Origin: Adenophora triphylla var. japonica
Taxonomy: Eukaryota > Streptophyta > Magnoliopsida > Asterales > Campanulaceae
Assembly: GCA_022495995.1 (NCBI GenBank)
Contig: JAFEMH010000980.1
Location: 434,001 to 498,000 of the forward strand
Direction of reading: 5' to 3'
DNA length: 64,000 nt
Shown: one piece after another, positions 31,924-43,615 of the stretch
Layout: every line of letters starts with the position of its first letter
Numbering within the stretch: the stretch's first letter is position 1
The notes under the pieces: generated by a model
The model's database searches: none
Told to the model about the DNA's origin: nothing
What the model saw: only the letters and a program-made list of their open reading frames with translations
Translations under genes and position numbers: made by a program

Positions 31924-32913
31924 ACGGCCAGAATCAGGTATCAATGGCAGATTTCCTTAGTAATTCCCAAAAACCAAAACTTGTACCAAGCTTCTTTTAA
32001 TTTGTGAACCTAAAAGGGATTTCTAACTTTGCTAATTCCATTCTAAACCATTTAACCCCAAAGTAGCATATCCTAAACTAGATCATTTACCACTTGGTTT
32101 TCCACCCATTTTATTACCATTTTTCAAGATTAACCATCTTAATCCAACTCCATCCATTTTCTTACACTCTTAATCAACTCCTATGAAAAACAACATCATT
32201 CCATAACATTAACCAATTCCTCAACTCCTAGAAGGTTTCTAAAATATCAAACAATCATCATAATAACAATAACAACATCCATAGTTCATGAACATTTAAA
32301 GAAGGAAAAGTCATAATAACTCACATAGCAAATATGGGGTGGAATGAGGATTTTCTTAGCTTGATGTGCTCCTCTCTTCACCCCGAACACGGAAGTACAA
32401 TTGGATTGCCAAATGGGGAATAATTGAATTCTCAAGGAACTTGGAAAGTGAGGCTTCAAGAAGGAGCTTCCATGGAAATTGGGAGGAAGGAAGAAGAAAA
32501 TGGTGAGGGAAAATGAGGAGGATGGAGGAAGTATGGGAGGCTTTGACTAAGAGAAGGATATGGGGAGGGAAGTAAGGGGAGAGCATGGCCCCCCATGCCA
32601 AATAATTAAACCTTTTCAATCTTTTTCAATTAAACCCTCCCAAGTTCTAGAATAGTAAAACTAAACCCCCTACTCCAATTCTTTATCCCACATACTTTAA
32701 CCTCATTTCACATTTTATCCATTTTCTATTATTATACTTCTCCCAAGATGCTTTACTTTATTTCCCTTGAAATCCTAAGGATTATAAATTATTTCCCAAC
32801 CATCTCATCTTAATATAAGAAATTAAAGACATAAATGAACAAATAAGGTTAACATAAATATTAAAAGCATATAATATGATATTAAAATAGTGCCTAGGGT
32901 TAGGGTCGTTACA

Positions 32914-32932
32914 CTCACTCCCCCTTAAAGAA
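32914..32932 (-). other. TE3 polypurine tract
   Basis: TTTAAGGGGGAGTGAG on the minus strand, immediately before the 3' LTR and identical to the TE1 tract. Confidence 0.88.
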
Positions 32933-33300
32933 AATTCGTCCCGAATTTTAAACTTGCTCACCTTACTGATCAATTAAAGAAGGTGACCTCCCCCGCAATC
33001 AAATTACACTTTCAAATAGTTTCCTCAATAGTATTATTATTATACCCATTTTTCACAACCCGAATGCTCTAAAAGTTTAATTTCGGACTTGCGATTCTAA
33101 TAACTCTCAACGTTTCCCCCAAATAAGTCAAATTCGCTTAATCATCATTAGTTGAAGAACTCCATACACATGAGGAATCATAAAGATAATTCCTCCCATA
33201 CAATGTTCCATACGTTACCAATTCAATACTGAACTGAAATCTACTAATATACGCAAACTCACTAAGGTTAAATAAATTTCTCAAGTTGAAAGGAAATCCA

Positions 33301-33489
33301 TCACACAACACTCAACTTATTCTCAAGAATCTGGATAGTCTTCTCTGTCTGCCCATCTGCCTGAGGATGAAACGCATCACTGAAACTCGACTTGGAACTC
33401 AAAACCTTGCACCCAGCTTCCCAAAAGCACAATGAATCCTCGATCCCGATCTGGTAAAATGTTGATTGGTGCTCCATGAAATCAATCAA
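33301..33489 (-). pseudogene. pol: TE3 integrase fragment
   Basis: Sixty-two codons with FHPQADGQTEKTIQILENKL, which matches the segment around the catalytic glutamate of gypsy integrase, and SLCFWEAGCKVL upstream. The frame is broken on both sides and the rest of integrase is not recognisable. Confidence 0.8.
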
Positions 33490-34000
33490 TCTCCCGCATG
33501 CACAATGTTTTAATTTCTCCCTCGAATACTTCGTTGATATAGGTAGAAAGTAAACCGACTTGATCTATCTATCCACTATTACCCCAACACACCCATCTTC
33601 ATTGACGTTGAAGGTAGTCCAGTTACAAAATTCCATCGCAATGCTTTCCCATTCGAATCTTCTAACTCTTCTTCAAATCTTGATACTTCTTCGAACTTTC
33701 CTGATGGATCGCAATTCTAGATCTATGGTCTTCCTCTAAAGCTGGTCTTCTAATCACTTGCAGCAACGGTACGCACATTCCGAGTTGAGGGTTAAATTTT
33801 CATCCTAATTCGATACAAAATCCTTGGTCTTCCCATCTTGAAACTAGCCAATAATCCTCTTAACTTCTGAATCATGGTTGAACTTCCTCTAAGGTCTCCA
33901 TACTATAAGTATAACTTGAATATTCACAATCATATCTCACCTTGCAACTCAAAGGATATACTTGTTGACACATAAGCCTTTCGGCTAATCGCATTTGCAA

Positions 34001-34240
34001 TCACAATAACTTTCTTGGGTAGCAAGATATAACACAATTTAAGTCTTTTTTTAATAATTTCAACCCTCGACTCTGCTTATTGTTAAATTCCTTCCGAGCC
34101 AACAAATTCTTTAAACTTTTATGATCGGTAACACATCTCAGATTTAGTTGCACATAATTAAAATTTCCACTTGTAAAATGCAAAATAATCTTAGTCACTT
34201 CCAAGTTGAAAATAAGAAAATTCTGCTCCGCCTGTTTCAC
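34001..34240 (-). pseudogene. pol: TE3 RNase H fragment
   Basis: Seventy-nine codons containing TDHKSLKNLLARKEFNNKQS and LNCVISCYP. This is the RNase H C-terminal block that reads [19 protein letters not shown] in TE1. RT proper between here and 35060 is too diverged to define; the intervening sequence has no long frame. Confidence 0.8.
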
Positions 34241-35067
34241 TTCCTCAAAACATAAGTTATCACTTTCCCATTTTACATAATATCACAAATTAACCTTCCC
34301 TTGATACGCAATTAAAATCGCCAAGTTCTCACATCCATTAGTCAGATAAGGATCAGATCTGCAGTCAACCTATTCTTCATCTCTACCTATATGATTCACC
34401 CTTATTGGCATCTTACCTCATGGATACCTCTTTCCAGGTTAACTAAATCAACGATAATACAATTCTCAAGAATCTATTGATACTCCCTTGGTAGCACCCC
34501 TTTCAACCCTGAAACTACGGACTCATTATGGCAATATTCCCAAACCAACTCACAATTGCTAAACTTCACACACAAATTCTTCTCTTGAAGAATAGATAAC
34601 ACAATTCACAATTGATTTTCATGATATTCTCAACTTCAAATAAGCAAGGATGTCACCAATAATAATTTCCACAAGCCATCAAGATAAGGATAAAACTCTG
34701 CTCATTATAACCACAACAAAATCGAGACCACTCTATAAGGTGCTTTTGATATAGGCATTAAACCTGACACTAAATCAATACGAAATTCCACTTCCCAACC
34801 TGGAGTCATATAATACTTTGCTGAAAGCACATTTACCATTTTCCTAATTAGCACGTAACATTTTTCGAAGACTTCTTACCCAAGTCTACCACATACCAAT
34901 TAATCTTCACACCTTTTAACCAAAAATTTTCAATCTTTAATGTATATATGACAAGGATACCACATAAAGGCTTATTTGCATCTAATACCATATAGACCAA
35001 TTAGGCATAGAAAAGAAGACTCACTTCATACGACAGTCTATCAATGCACGACCACAACTTAACCAAT

Positions 35068-35304
35068 CTAGGCCAAGTATACATCAAAATCACACATTGA
35101 TAATCGTACCAAATCAACTGGGAATACCTGCCCAGCTAAAACCACATCACACTTGTGGTAAATTAAGAAATTTCGAGGTACTCTCTCATAAGAGCAGAAA
35201 CCTCTAACACATAAACAAATCTTATGCAATATATGCCACGTTAAAGCAAAATGCAATGCCAAACATGCATGAAATGAACCGGGATCTATAAAAGTATGAC
35301 CCAT
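35068..35304 (-). pseudogene. pol: TE3 protease fragment
   Basis: Seventy-eight codons with TFIDPGSFHACLALHFAL and VFPVDLVRLSMCDFDV, matching the TE1 protease around its DPG active site. Both elements thus have Pro in place of the Ser/Thr of D-S/T-G. Frame breaks on both sides make it non-functional. Confidence 0.8.
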
Positions 35305-35375
35305 ACTTCTGAGACAGGTATTATGCCTCTAAAGACCGCTGAGGGATCTATCCTTTCAAGACTCAAAACAAGGAT

Positions 35376-36430
35376 TCAACTATACACATTCCCTTTTGGA
35401 TTCCCTTCATTGTCCCTTTTCATTCCACCTCTTTGCCCCCTTTGACCGGCACCCGAAGCTAACCTCTGATGAAATACAGTACAATTTTTCTTGTAGTGCC
35501 CCATTTCTCCACAATTCATGCATTTCCCTTGCTTACTCCAACACTTGTCTTCAGAATGACCCATCTTCTTGCAATAACCACATACAATCCTTACCTGATT
35601 TGAAGTCGGACGAGTTGTCGTAGTCGCCACTTCTTCTCCTCTTGCTAACTCCGATGCTGATCCTCTTTGTTGCCCTCTACTATATCCAGAAACTTGGCCT
35701 TGAAATCTCTGTTTACTTCCACTTCTACCCTCAGATCTACCCCGGTGCTCGTCAATATCATTCTCTATCCGATAGGCTTTATTCACTGCTGTCTGGAAAT
35801 CTGTGAAGTCGTGAGTCAATAACTGTTTCCTGAACTCTAGCCTTAATCCCTTCACAAATCGATATACCCGTCTCTCTTCTTTCGGCACTAAATGTGGACA
35901 ATAGCGATCTAGCTCCGTAAACCTTGCTGAGTACTGTGCCACGGTCATTGCTCCTTGCTCTAATCTCAAAAACTCAACTTCCTTCTTATCTCTTGTAACC
36001 ATTGGAATAAAATGATCTCGGAACTTGCGTGTGAGGTTCTCCCAAGTCTGCGGTGTAAGGTCCCGATCCCAGCCGTCCTTCACTACTTGCCACCAATGCT
36101 CGCAGTCCTTCTAACTTGAAGATCGCGCAACTCACCTTTTTCGCATCTCGTACTCTCAATCGCTGCGAAAATCTTATTCATAGCTTCAAGCCATCTCTCC
36201 GCCTTCACCGGATCTGGGTCTCCACTAAAGCTTGGAGGTGTCATCTTGACGAACTTTTCCAAACCATGCCCATGTCTGCCTTCTTGATGCTGTTGTACTT
36301 GCCCTTGTGTTGCCATATTTTGCAAAAATACTCGGAACATGTTCATCGTCTCAACATTCGGATTTCCATCACCCCCGGCATTACCAACATTGCCCGGAAC
36401 CTGATGCTGATCATCCTCATTTCCAGCCAT
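35376..36430 (-). pseudogene. gag: TE3 gag with a frameshift
   Basis: Starts at the ATG of MAGNEDDQHQ (36430). The first frame covers the N-terminal arm and the start of the gag domain (PPSFSGDPDPVKAERWLEAM) and slips frame near 36150. The second frame (36083-35376) continues the domain (GWDRDLTPQTWENLTRKF) and ends with zinc knuckles CGYCKKMGHSEDKC and CMNCGEMGHYKKNC. The order is the same as in TE1 and similarity is high throughout, so TE3 and TE1 are close families. The ORF start at 36083 is a GTG inside the domain, not a real start. Confidence 0.9.
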
Positions 36431-36513
36431 TGAATAAACTCCTGCATCAAACACTCGGCGTAAATTATCACACACTCTCACTCAACTAGACTCTACCTGA
36501 GAACTCTAACCGA

Positions 36514-36525
36514 GCTCTGATACCA
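36514..36525 (-). other. TE3 primer binding site (tRNA-iMet)
   Basis: TGGTATCAGAGC on the minus strand, a perfect plant tRNA-iMet primer site, two bases from the LTR at 36528. Confidence 0.95.
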
Positions 36526-36527
36526 AC

Positions 36528-38999
36528 TGTGAAGACCCCAACCTGGAACCTAACCCGTGTCCCGAGCTAGAGCGTCCCCAATAGAACTCAAACCACCTAA
36601 ACTTTTTAAAACTTCGATTTAACTTACAACTTAAACATACCGAACATAACCATTTCAAAATAACTTCATTCCTCTCTACATGGGAGGAAGAGTTGAATAA
36701 CTTTAAAAGTAACAACCTGTTTTAATTACAAAAGACTTTGGTTATGACGTAGAAACTAAGCTTTACACACATAAACTCCATAAAGGAATTATACCAAAAT
36801 ACATCTTCTACGCTAACCTATACGTACCCCGACAATCCCAAAATACCACGTTCAAACTCCTTTCCGTCCTCACTTGGTCGGTCCGCCTGTCTCAGGATCT
36901 AAAAACATTAAAGGGAGAGGGGTGAGAATAAATCTCAGCAAGCTATTATGAATGCAGCAATATGCCAAGTAAGATGCAACACATACAAGGTACATCTCAC
37001 ATATTGGTAAAACAGTAAACACCTTCCATTACCTTTGTTTACCTTTCCCGTCTGAATCATAAGTCGTACCACTGTGGAAGTAATTACTCCACTTATTCTG
37101 TGAATGCATATCCACCAAAATCAATATCATATAACCGAGATAGTTATGATTATAACTCATCTCCTGTGAACTCCTTAGGCATATTCACATCTTATAAGAC
37201 CCGTGTTCCAGGGAACCATATAAGATAGTAGCAACTCTGTAAGGCTTTTGGCTCAATACAGATGCTATAACCCCAGTATGTGGCCACAGAGGGGGAGAGG
37301 TCACAGGTATAATGTAATCCGATCACCTTATGGAACAATTCCTCATAAGTGATCGTATTCCATTATACCTCCAAAGATAACTTGATATAAACACACTCAA
37401 GCACATAATAGATACTTGAAATAACATCCACCACAGGGATAATAATATATCAACATGGTAATGTATACTCATGCTAAATCAATACCATAGTGCAACATTC
37501 ATTTAATACACTATACATAATACCATCAATGAACATGAATCCAAGTAAGGTACAATATAACCAATAAATCCACAAATGGGATAACAATACAGCCATACGA
37601 TAATCATATCCAGAATTGGGATAACCATGCAACCATATAATGAACATATCCACCCTTAGGATAACAAATTAACAACTTAGTGTATAAATCCACACTTTGG
37701 ATAATAATGAAACAATGTGATAATTACACATTCCCAAACTAGCACGCTATGGTAACATACAGCTTCTACACTATTCAAACCAATCACCAAGGATAGGGGG
37801 CAAGTAAGGCCACTATGTATCATAAACCATTCCTACATAGTTATTATACAACCTCGAATAACCTTAATAAGAGTTCAAGATCTACTTCCAAAGTTTGAAC
37901 TACTTCGGTGAAGTTACTAATCAAGCCTATTAACCATTTTCCGGACAATATTTAAACTACTTCCACTAATCCATTTTGGTCAAATAAGACGTCATTGCGT
38001 AGTCAAAGTATTCTACTTTAATCTAAGTTAAAGAGATTTCATTTTGGTTCTAGTTTGAATAGGTTTAAACAGCTCTAAAGTTGGTTCAAAGTTACCAGGC
38101 CAGGGCACGACTCGTGCCCCAGGCCACGACTCGTGCCCTTTTGACCTTTTCCAGATTCATGCGTCCCTTAGCCAGCACGACTCGTTATTTCCACAGGGCA
38201 CGACTAGTGCCAATTCAGCCTTAAGTTGATCAGAACGATTTAACTCCAATTCCACGATTCGTATCCACGAGTTGGCCATGGGCACGACTCGTGCCTAGGG
38301 GCACGACTCGTGCCACGGCCAGAATCAGGTATCAATGGCAGATTTCCTTAGTAATTCCCAAAAACCAAAACTTGTACCAAGCTTCTTCTAATTTGTGAAC
38401 CTAAAAGAGATTTCTAACTTTGCTAATTCCATTCTAAACCATTTAACCCCAAAGTAGCATATCCTAACCTAGATCATTTACCACTTGGTTTTCCACCCAT
38501 TTTACTACCATTTTTCAAGATTAACCATCTTAATCCAACTCCATCCATTTTCTTGCACTCTTAATCAAATCCTATGAAAAACAACATCATTCCATAACAT
38601 TAACCAATTCCTCAACTCCAAGAAGGTTTCTAAAACATCAAACAATCATCATAATAACAATAACAACATCCATAGTTCATGAACATTTAAAGAAGGGAAA
38701 GTCATAATAAATCACATAGCAAATATGGGATGGAATGAGGATTTTCTTAGCTTGATGTGCTCATCTCTTCACCCCGAACACGGAAGTACAATTGGATTGC
38801 CAAATGGGGAAGAATTGAATTCTCAAGGAACTTGGAAAGTGAGGCTTCAAGAAGGAGCTTCCATGGAAATTGGGAGGAAGGAAGAAGAAAATGGTGAGGG
38901 AAAATGAGGAGGATGGAGGAAGTGTGGGAGGCTTTGACTAAGAGAAGGATATGGTGAGGGAAGTAAGGGGAGAGCATGGCCCCCCATGCCAAATAATTA
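36528..38999 (-). repeat. TE3 5' LTR, truncated
   Basis: Matches 30120 to about 32607 of the left LTR with moderate divergence. It breaks after CCAAATAATTAA at 38999; the last ~300 bases, including the TGTAACG start of the element, are missing. The junction runs straight into the Ogre/Tat-like fragment. Confidence 0.9.
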
Positions 39000-39067
39000 A
39001 AACCGTTTGGATCGTGATAGTATTTACTTTTCAAAGTCCGAGTCGCAACCCGATTCGTTGATTGCAT

Positions 39068-39470
39068 GTCATTTAATACGCTTTTTCCCGTAAAAATCGT
39101 TAACAATGTAATGCCCGGTTCAAAACCGGAGTTTGACCTTCGAACTCTCTTTCAAAACGCGCGAAATGACGTTTGGCATCCGAACGTTCATCTTCAAACT
39201 AAAAGCCGAATTTTGACACTCAAAATCATTTAATACGCTTTTTCCCGTAAAAATCGTTAACAATGACTCGCCCGGTTCAAAACCGGAGTTCGACCTTCAA
39301 ACTCTCTTTCAAAACGCGCGAAATGACGTTTGGCATCCGAACGTTCATCTTCAAACTAAAAGCCCAATTTTGACATTCAAAATCATCTAATACACTTTTT
39401 CTCGTAAAAATCGTTAATAATGACTCGTCCGGTTCAAAAACTGAAGTTCGACCTTCGAACTCCTTTTCAA
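39068..39470. repeat. ~157-bp tandem repeat with CCGGTT palindromes
   Basis: Nearly three copies of a 157-160-bp unit containing CATTTAATACGCTTTTTCCC, GTAAAAATCGTTAACAATG and CCGGTTCAAAACCGG. The latter is a perfect palindrome with a 3-base loop at 39115-39129 and 39272-39286 and is mutated in the third copy (39430). Confidence 0.85.
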
Positions 39471-39477
39471 AAGGCTC

Positions 39478-39620
39478 AAAATCGACGTTTGCCACGCAAA
39501 CGCTCATTTCAAACTCAAAATCGACGTTTGCCACGCAAACGCTCATTTCAAACTCAAAATCGACGTTTGCCACGCAAGCGCTCATTTCCGTCTCAAAATC
39601 GACGTTTGTCATTCAAACGC
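39478..39620. repeat. 40-bp tandem repeat with CGTTTG...CAAACG hairpins
   Basis: Three to four copies of a 40-bp unit with AAAATCGACG, CGTTTGCCACGCAAACG and CTCATTTCAAACTC. The inner motif is a hairpin (6-bp arms, 5-base loop) at 39485-39501 and 39525-39541; later copies carry mutations. Confidence 0.85.
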
Positions 39621-40010
39621 TCGTCTTTTCAAACAAAGTCACCTAATCAAAGTTTGACATTCAAACCAAGATTAAGCTTGTCATTCAAGCCCCCATTTCA
39701 AAACACACACACACACACACGATTTCGAGAAAGGTAGAAAGACTCGTCATACGAGGCATTTCGGGTGATCTCGTAATACTCTTCCCGAAATGTAACATGA
39801 CCTCCGAACCTAACAATCTCTGATACCAAATAGCTTTTTAATCATTTTTGCTACCAATAAAAATGATCCCCTGTTTTCAAAGACTTTTCCTAAGTTTTTG
39901 CTACCAATAAAAACGACACCATTTTTCACCAAGAAGCGAGGTCTCAAACACCAACCCTCCGCGAAAGACAACCGCATTTCGCACCGCGCGAAATCCCGGG
40001 TAATTTCAGT

Positions 40011-40028
40011 TGGCGACTCCGCTAGGGA
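40011..40028 (+). other. Primer binding site (tRNA-Arg type)
   Basis: TGGCGACTCCGCTAGGGA, two bases after the LTR end CA at 40008. It differs by one base from the site after the TE4 LTRs. Confidence 0.75.
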
Positions 40029-40644
40029 CTTGGATACTTTTTTCAAAACTGCCGATGTTTTCAAAAAAGCCTTCCGTGGGTCAAACTTTCGTTTACCCTT
40101 CCTCGTTTTCGTGTGCGTGTGTTACTTTAAACCTCGAACGGTTTTTTCAAGGGCATTACATTGTTGTCTTTTCAAAATCATACCATGTTTGTGCATCCCC
40201 ATTCATGTCTGATTTTCATGATATCTTTTGAACTGCGCATCAAAATTCTTTAAGACACATTCTGAAAAAAAATCTCTGTTTTACTCAGAAAAAGAATTTT
40301 AGTGACCGCACACTACTCGCACTTGCTGCGTCGGTACACCGCACTTCACGTGCACTTGCTGCCTCGGTACACTGCACACTACAACCCTGTAAGTACCCAA
40401 ATCTGGCTCATGCCTTCCGGTTAAGTTTTCCGGCAATTCCGGCAAGTTTCCCGGCAATTCCGGTAAGTCTTCCGGTAATTCCCCAGACTTTCCTAGAGTT
40501 CCGGAACAATTCCAGAAATGTTCCAAATCATCTAAGGGAAAAAGGGACTACTTGGAGCCAAAGAAACACGTTTTTCTTTTATATGGAATTCCTTCTAGAA
40601 GACTGCCACCTTGCATGTTTCTAGAAGGAACTGCATGTGGCTCC

Positions 40645-40830
40645 TTATGTCGTGCGACATAACCAGCCAGGGAGAGTTCTAGAATCATGCCACCTTGCAT
40701 GTTTCTAGAAGAATCCAGAAGTGGCTACTTATGTCGTGCGACATAACCAGCCAGGGAGAGTTCTAGAATCATGCCACCTTGCATGTTTCTAGAAGGAAAA
40801 CGGTTATGGCTTACTAAGTCGCGCGACATA
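40645..40830. promoter_or_regulatory. TGTCGTGCGACA palindromes in TE4 U3
   Basis: TTATGTCGTGCGACATAA at 40645-40662 and about 40729-40746, and AAGTCGCGCGACATA at 40816-40830. Each lies between GGCT and AGCC arms, giving an extended imperfect palindrome of about 28 bp. The TATA box at 40851 is 21 bases after the last copy. LTR 2 has matching copies near 55090, 55176 and 55264. Confidence 0.75.
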
Positions 40831-40850
40831 CCAAGCCCATGCAGGCAGCC

Positions 40851-40858
40851 TATAAATA
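40851..40858 (+). promoter_or_regulatory. TE4 LTR 1 TATA box
   Basis: TATAAATA in CCTATAAATAGAGGCC, directly downstream of the palindrome cluster and followed by a C-rich leader. Conserved in LTR 2 at 55300-55307. Confidence 0.75.
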
Positions 40859-41300
40859 GAGGCCTTCACCTCTCATTTGAGGCACCCCTTTTCCACCCCT
40901 CAGTCCCCCTCTATAGGGAATACACCCAGGAAGCCTCCCCTCTCCTCACATACCTCCCAAACCACACTAATCCTCCCAAATCAATCCCACACACACTTCC
41001 CACACACCCACTTCACACACACATCAAGAACCAAAAGTTCTCAAGGAGCTAAGGATTGATTTCAGTCCCCAGAAGTTGCTGTTTTGAAGGCCCCTATATC
41101 TAACTTGATATAGGGAGTAAGGTTGTAAACGAAGCGAACTTTTTTGATTCGATTCGATATTCGATTCGAGTATTCGGTATTCGTATTCGAAAATTTCGAA
41201 TTCGAATTCGAATTCGAATCTTTATATTGATTCGATTAGTAAACGAATACGAATAATATATCACGATATTCGATTCGAGTATTCGCGAATATTATTCGAA

Positions 41301-41340
41301 TAATATATATATATATATATATATTTTTAATATTATGTAG

Positions 41341-41392
<52 letters not shown>
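41301..41392. repeat. (TA)n microsatellite
   Basis: Two long TA runs (41306-41325 and about 41342-41392) inside the hAT element, separated by a short AT-rich spacer. They create a spurious minus-strand Tyr/Ile-rich frame. Confidence 0.95.
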
Positions 41393-41397
<5 letters not shown>

Positions 41398-41404
41398 CCC
41401 TCCT

Positions 41405-41785
41405 TTCCGGTCAAGACTCAAGACACACACACACTCTCACACACACACACTTTCTCTCTCTAAATTTCTCTCTCTACTCCATCTCTCCCACTGCCGCCGG
41501 CGAACTCCTCCCCCACTTCCGGCGAAACCCTTACTCCCTCACTTCCGACGATTCTTATCTCCCTTCCCTTCCCTTCCCCATCCACCGATTCACGCACGCC
41601 CACACCTTCCCATCCGTCTTCTCTCCCTTTTCGTCTCCCTCTATATCTCCCTTCCTCAGATCTGGTTTTTTCCGGCTAGATCTGAGCAAAACGCCATGGC
41701 CGCTTCAGCTTTAGACCTTATTCGTGAACACCTTCCACTGTTCCGGCCAAGGTTGACGATTCCGGTGATAGGAGTAATGGTTTAA
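41405..41785 (+). pseudogene. Captured host gene 5' end (5' UTR and start)
   Basis: A CT- and CA-rich run (41420-41670) typical of plant 5' UTRs is followed by ACGCCATGGCCGC, a good plant start context (ATG at 41696). A 29-codon frame begins MAASALDLIREHL and stops at 41785. The DLIREHL run is reminiscent of the N-terminal motif of group IX ERF transcription factors, but that is a weak match over seven residues. It lies wholly inside the hAT element. Interpretation as a captured exon is inference. Confidence 0.4.
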
Positions 41786-42399
41786 AATTTGGGTGTTAAT
41801 GGTAGGTTTTAGATTTGACGGTGGTGGTGGAATAATGGTTTGAATTATATACTATATATTATTCGAATACGAATACGAATATTCGGATATCAATTTCGAA
41901 TCGAATACGAATCAAATTTTATATTCGAATAACAAACGAATACGAATACGAATCGATTTTAATATTCGAATACGAATCGAATACGAATCGAATACGATAA
42001 TATTCGATTCGATTCGATTCGTTTACACCCCTAATAGGGAGTCGTGGTCTTCAAGGGTAACGATTTTCTACCCTTTTCCTTTCCCTATCTTCATTATACA
42101 TGAAATCTATATGCTAAAATAGGTTAATAATGATGTATCTTGATTAAAGTTGCATGCTTTAGCTTCATATCTCATAGATCCACATCTGATTTCATCACAT
42201 TTCATGTAAGAGCCTCGGCTTGACTTGGTTTTGCATGAACACTCGAGATGAGTGTGGATCCCTCATATCCACACCCTCTTGAAGTGTTCATTACTGAAAT
42301 ACTAGCTCCCTGAGACCTATTGGTGAAGTAACTTGGCTATTTTAAGGCCTTGTTACCTCTGTAGATCTCAGCTGTTGAAGACTCTGCAAAGTGGCTAGT

Positions 42400-42436
42400 T
42401 ATGTCACGCGACATAGGCGGCCTATGTCACGCGACA
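42400..42436. promoter_or_regulatory. Paired TGTCACGCGACA palindromes in TE4 LTR
   Basis: TATGTCACGCGACATA at 42400-42415 and the near repeat TATGTCACGCGACAAA at 42423-42438, separated by GGCGGCC. They lie 1.5 kb (about 0.6 kb without the hAT element) downstream of the TATA box, so would be transcribed. LTR 2 has the same pair near 55920. Confidence 0.65.
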
Positions 42437-43597
42437 AACATAGCCGGTTGCGAAACTTCCTATTTTCAAGGCATGTCGATGTTAACCCCCATCATGCTAT
42501 AATCTGATGTCTATACGCAATTTAGATAGTATCTATGTACATAAAATGTCATCTTTTCATTAAAATACCATTTTCATACATAAAGGTGCATCCTTTGCAC
42601 CTAAATCCTATTTTCATGCATTAAAATCATTCCTTTTGCACTAAAAATTGCATCCTTTGCATTCAAAATCCCTTTTCACATTAAAGATGCATTCTTTGCA
42701 CCCAAAAACTCATTTTCATACTTAAAAATGCATACTTTGCATTAAAAAATCATTCTTTGCCATTTTCATGCATCATTTGTACATTAAATGCTATTTTCCA
42801 ACATAAAAATACATTCTTTGCACAAAAATCATTTCTTTACATAAAAAGCATCCATTTGCAATCAAAAGCATCCTTTTCAACTTAAAAAATGTCATATTTT
42901 CACTAAAGTGTCATTTTTATCATGCATTCCCCCATGTCCCCATTAGCAACCTTGGAACGGACGGGTGTAAAAGATCCTATCTTTACATCGTTCCTTCCAT
43001 AAAGGTTTCATAATTTCTTTAGAAAGGGACAACCTTGAACCCTATATCTCCGATTATCACTTAAGATGAGTAAGAAGCATCTATATGAGCTCGACCGTCT
43101 TAAAGTGTAGGATTGATAGTCTAAGGACCCTCCTTTTCTAAAGAACCTCATCTTTGACTATAAAGAGAGTCATTCTCTCGATCGTGCAAGTCCCGAGGTT
43201 AAAAATGCAATGATCACAAGTCCAAGATGAGGACGGGATCATAATCCTGAATACATAAAATCCAAGAAATCCCGAGCGACAACCAACAAATGGTTTGTAC
43301 GTCCGGAAGACGACTTGGGACATTCCCTCCCTTATTTTCAAACACATGCACACAAGAAAGCACGCAAGCAAGCACGATTAATGGGATCTTGGGAGACTTG
43401 CTCCGGCAAGGCACCTTGGGTGAACGACGATCCGTTCTTCCCAAGGGGTAACTTAACCTCCGAACCCATAAAACCTTTTTTTCAAAGTTTTGAGGTAATC
43501 AAAATGGCGTGGCGACTCCGTTTTTCAAATTAAACCGGATGTCTTCAAACTAGCGTGAATTTCCAATAAACAAAAATTGGGGCACACATTCACAGTT

Positions 43598-43615
43598 TGG
43601 CGACTCCGCTGGGGA
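43598..43615 (+). other. TE4 primer binding site (tRNA-Arg)
   Basis: TGGCGACTCCGCTGGGGA, three bases after the end of LTR 1. One mismatch to plant tRNA-Arg (ACG), as remembered. Ogre elements are known to use tRNA-Arg. Confidence 0.85.

Larger units (their letters stand above)
30120..32913 (-). repeat. TE3 3' LTR
   Basis: 2794 bp. In plus-strand reading it runs TGTGAGGACCCC to GGGTCGTTACA, the complement of the TE1-type ends (TGTAACGACCC to CCTCACA). It includes a degenerate tandem zone (31150-31320, ATCCACAATTGGGATAAC-type units) and the GCACGACTCGTGC palindrome cluster (31693-31923). Confidence 0.92.
30120..38999 (-). mobile_element. TE3: decayed Tekay-like Ty3/gypsy element, truncated
   Basis: Left LTR (3' in element sense) 30120-32913, internal region 32914-36527, right LTR 36528-38999 missing its last ~300 bases in plus-strand reading. 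The primer site perfectly matches tRNA-iMet. Gag is recognisable with a frameshift; protease, RNase H and integrase survive only as fragments. The internal region is about 0.95 kb shorter than in TE1, so pol has deletions. The right end breaks off at 38999/39000 into an unrelated Ogre/Tat-like fragment, so no target duplication can be checked. Confidence 0.9.
39000..40387 (+). mobile_element. Fragment of an Ogre/Tat-like element (LTR end, primer site, leader)
   Basis: The right part mirrors TE4: an LTR end at 40008 (TAATTTCA), a tRNA-Arg primer site at 40011 and a leader with GACCGCACACTAC (near 40305), also present in the TE4 leader. The left part (39000-40008) would be the tail of its LTR, with two repeat arrays. 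Its left boundary is an abrupt junction with TE3; its right boundary is the TE4 LTR at 40388. No coding capacity. Confidence 0.75.
41118..42033. mobile_element. hAT-like element with captured gene 5' end
   Basis: Inserted in TE4 LTR 1: the 8-bp duplication ATAGGGAG flanks it (41110-41117 and 42034-42041), and LTR 2 lacks it. The right end is TCGTTTACACCCCTA; the left end TAAGGTTGTAAACGAA is its imperfect complement. TTCGAATAC/GTATTCGAA subterminal repeats face inward from both sides. The middle (41393-41830) has the look of a plant 5' UTR, CT-rich and then an ATG, which suggests a Pack-type element carrying a host fragment. Confidence 0.88.
40388..43594 (+). repeat. TE4 LTR 1
   Basis: TGTAAGTACCCAAATC to CACATTCACA. 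Without the nested hAT element and its duplication it is about 2283 bp, matching LTR 2 (2267 bp). It has three TGTCGTGCGACA-type palindromes upstream of TATAAATA (40851) and two more at 42400-42436. The region 42500-42910 is a low-complexity run of TTTGCATTAAAA/CATTTTCA words. Confidence 0.92.
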
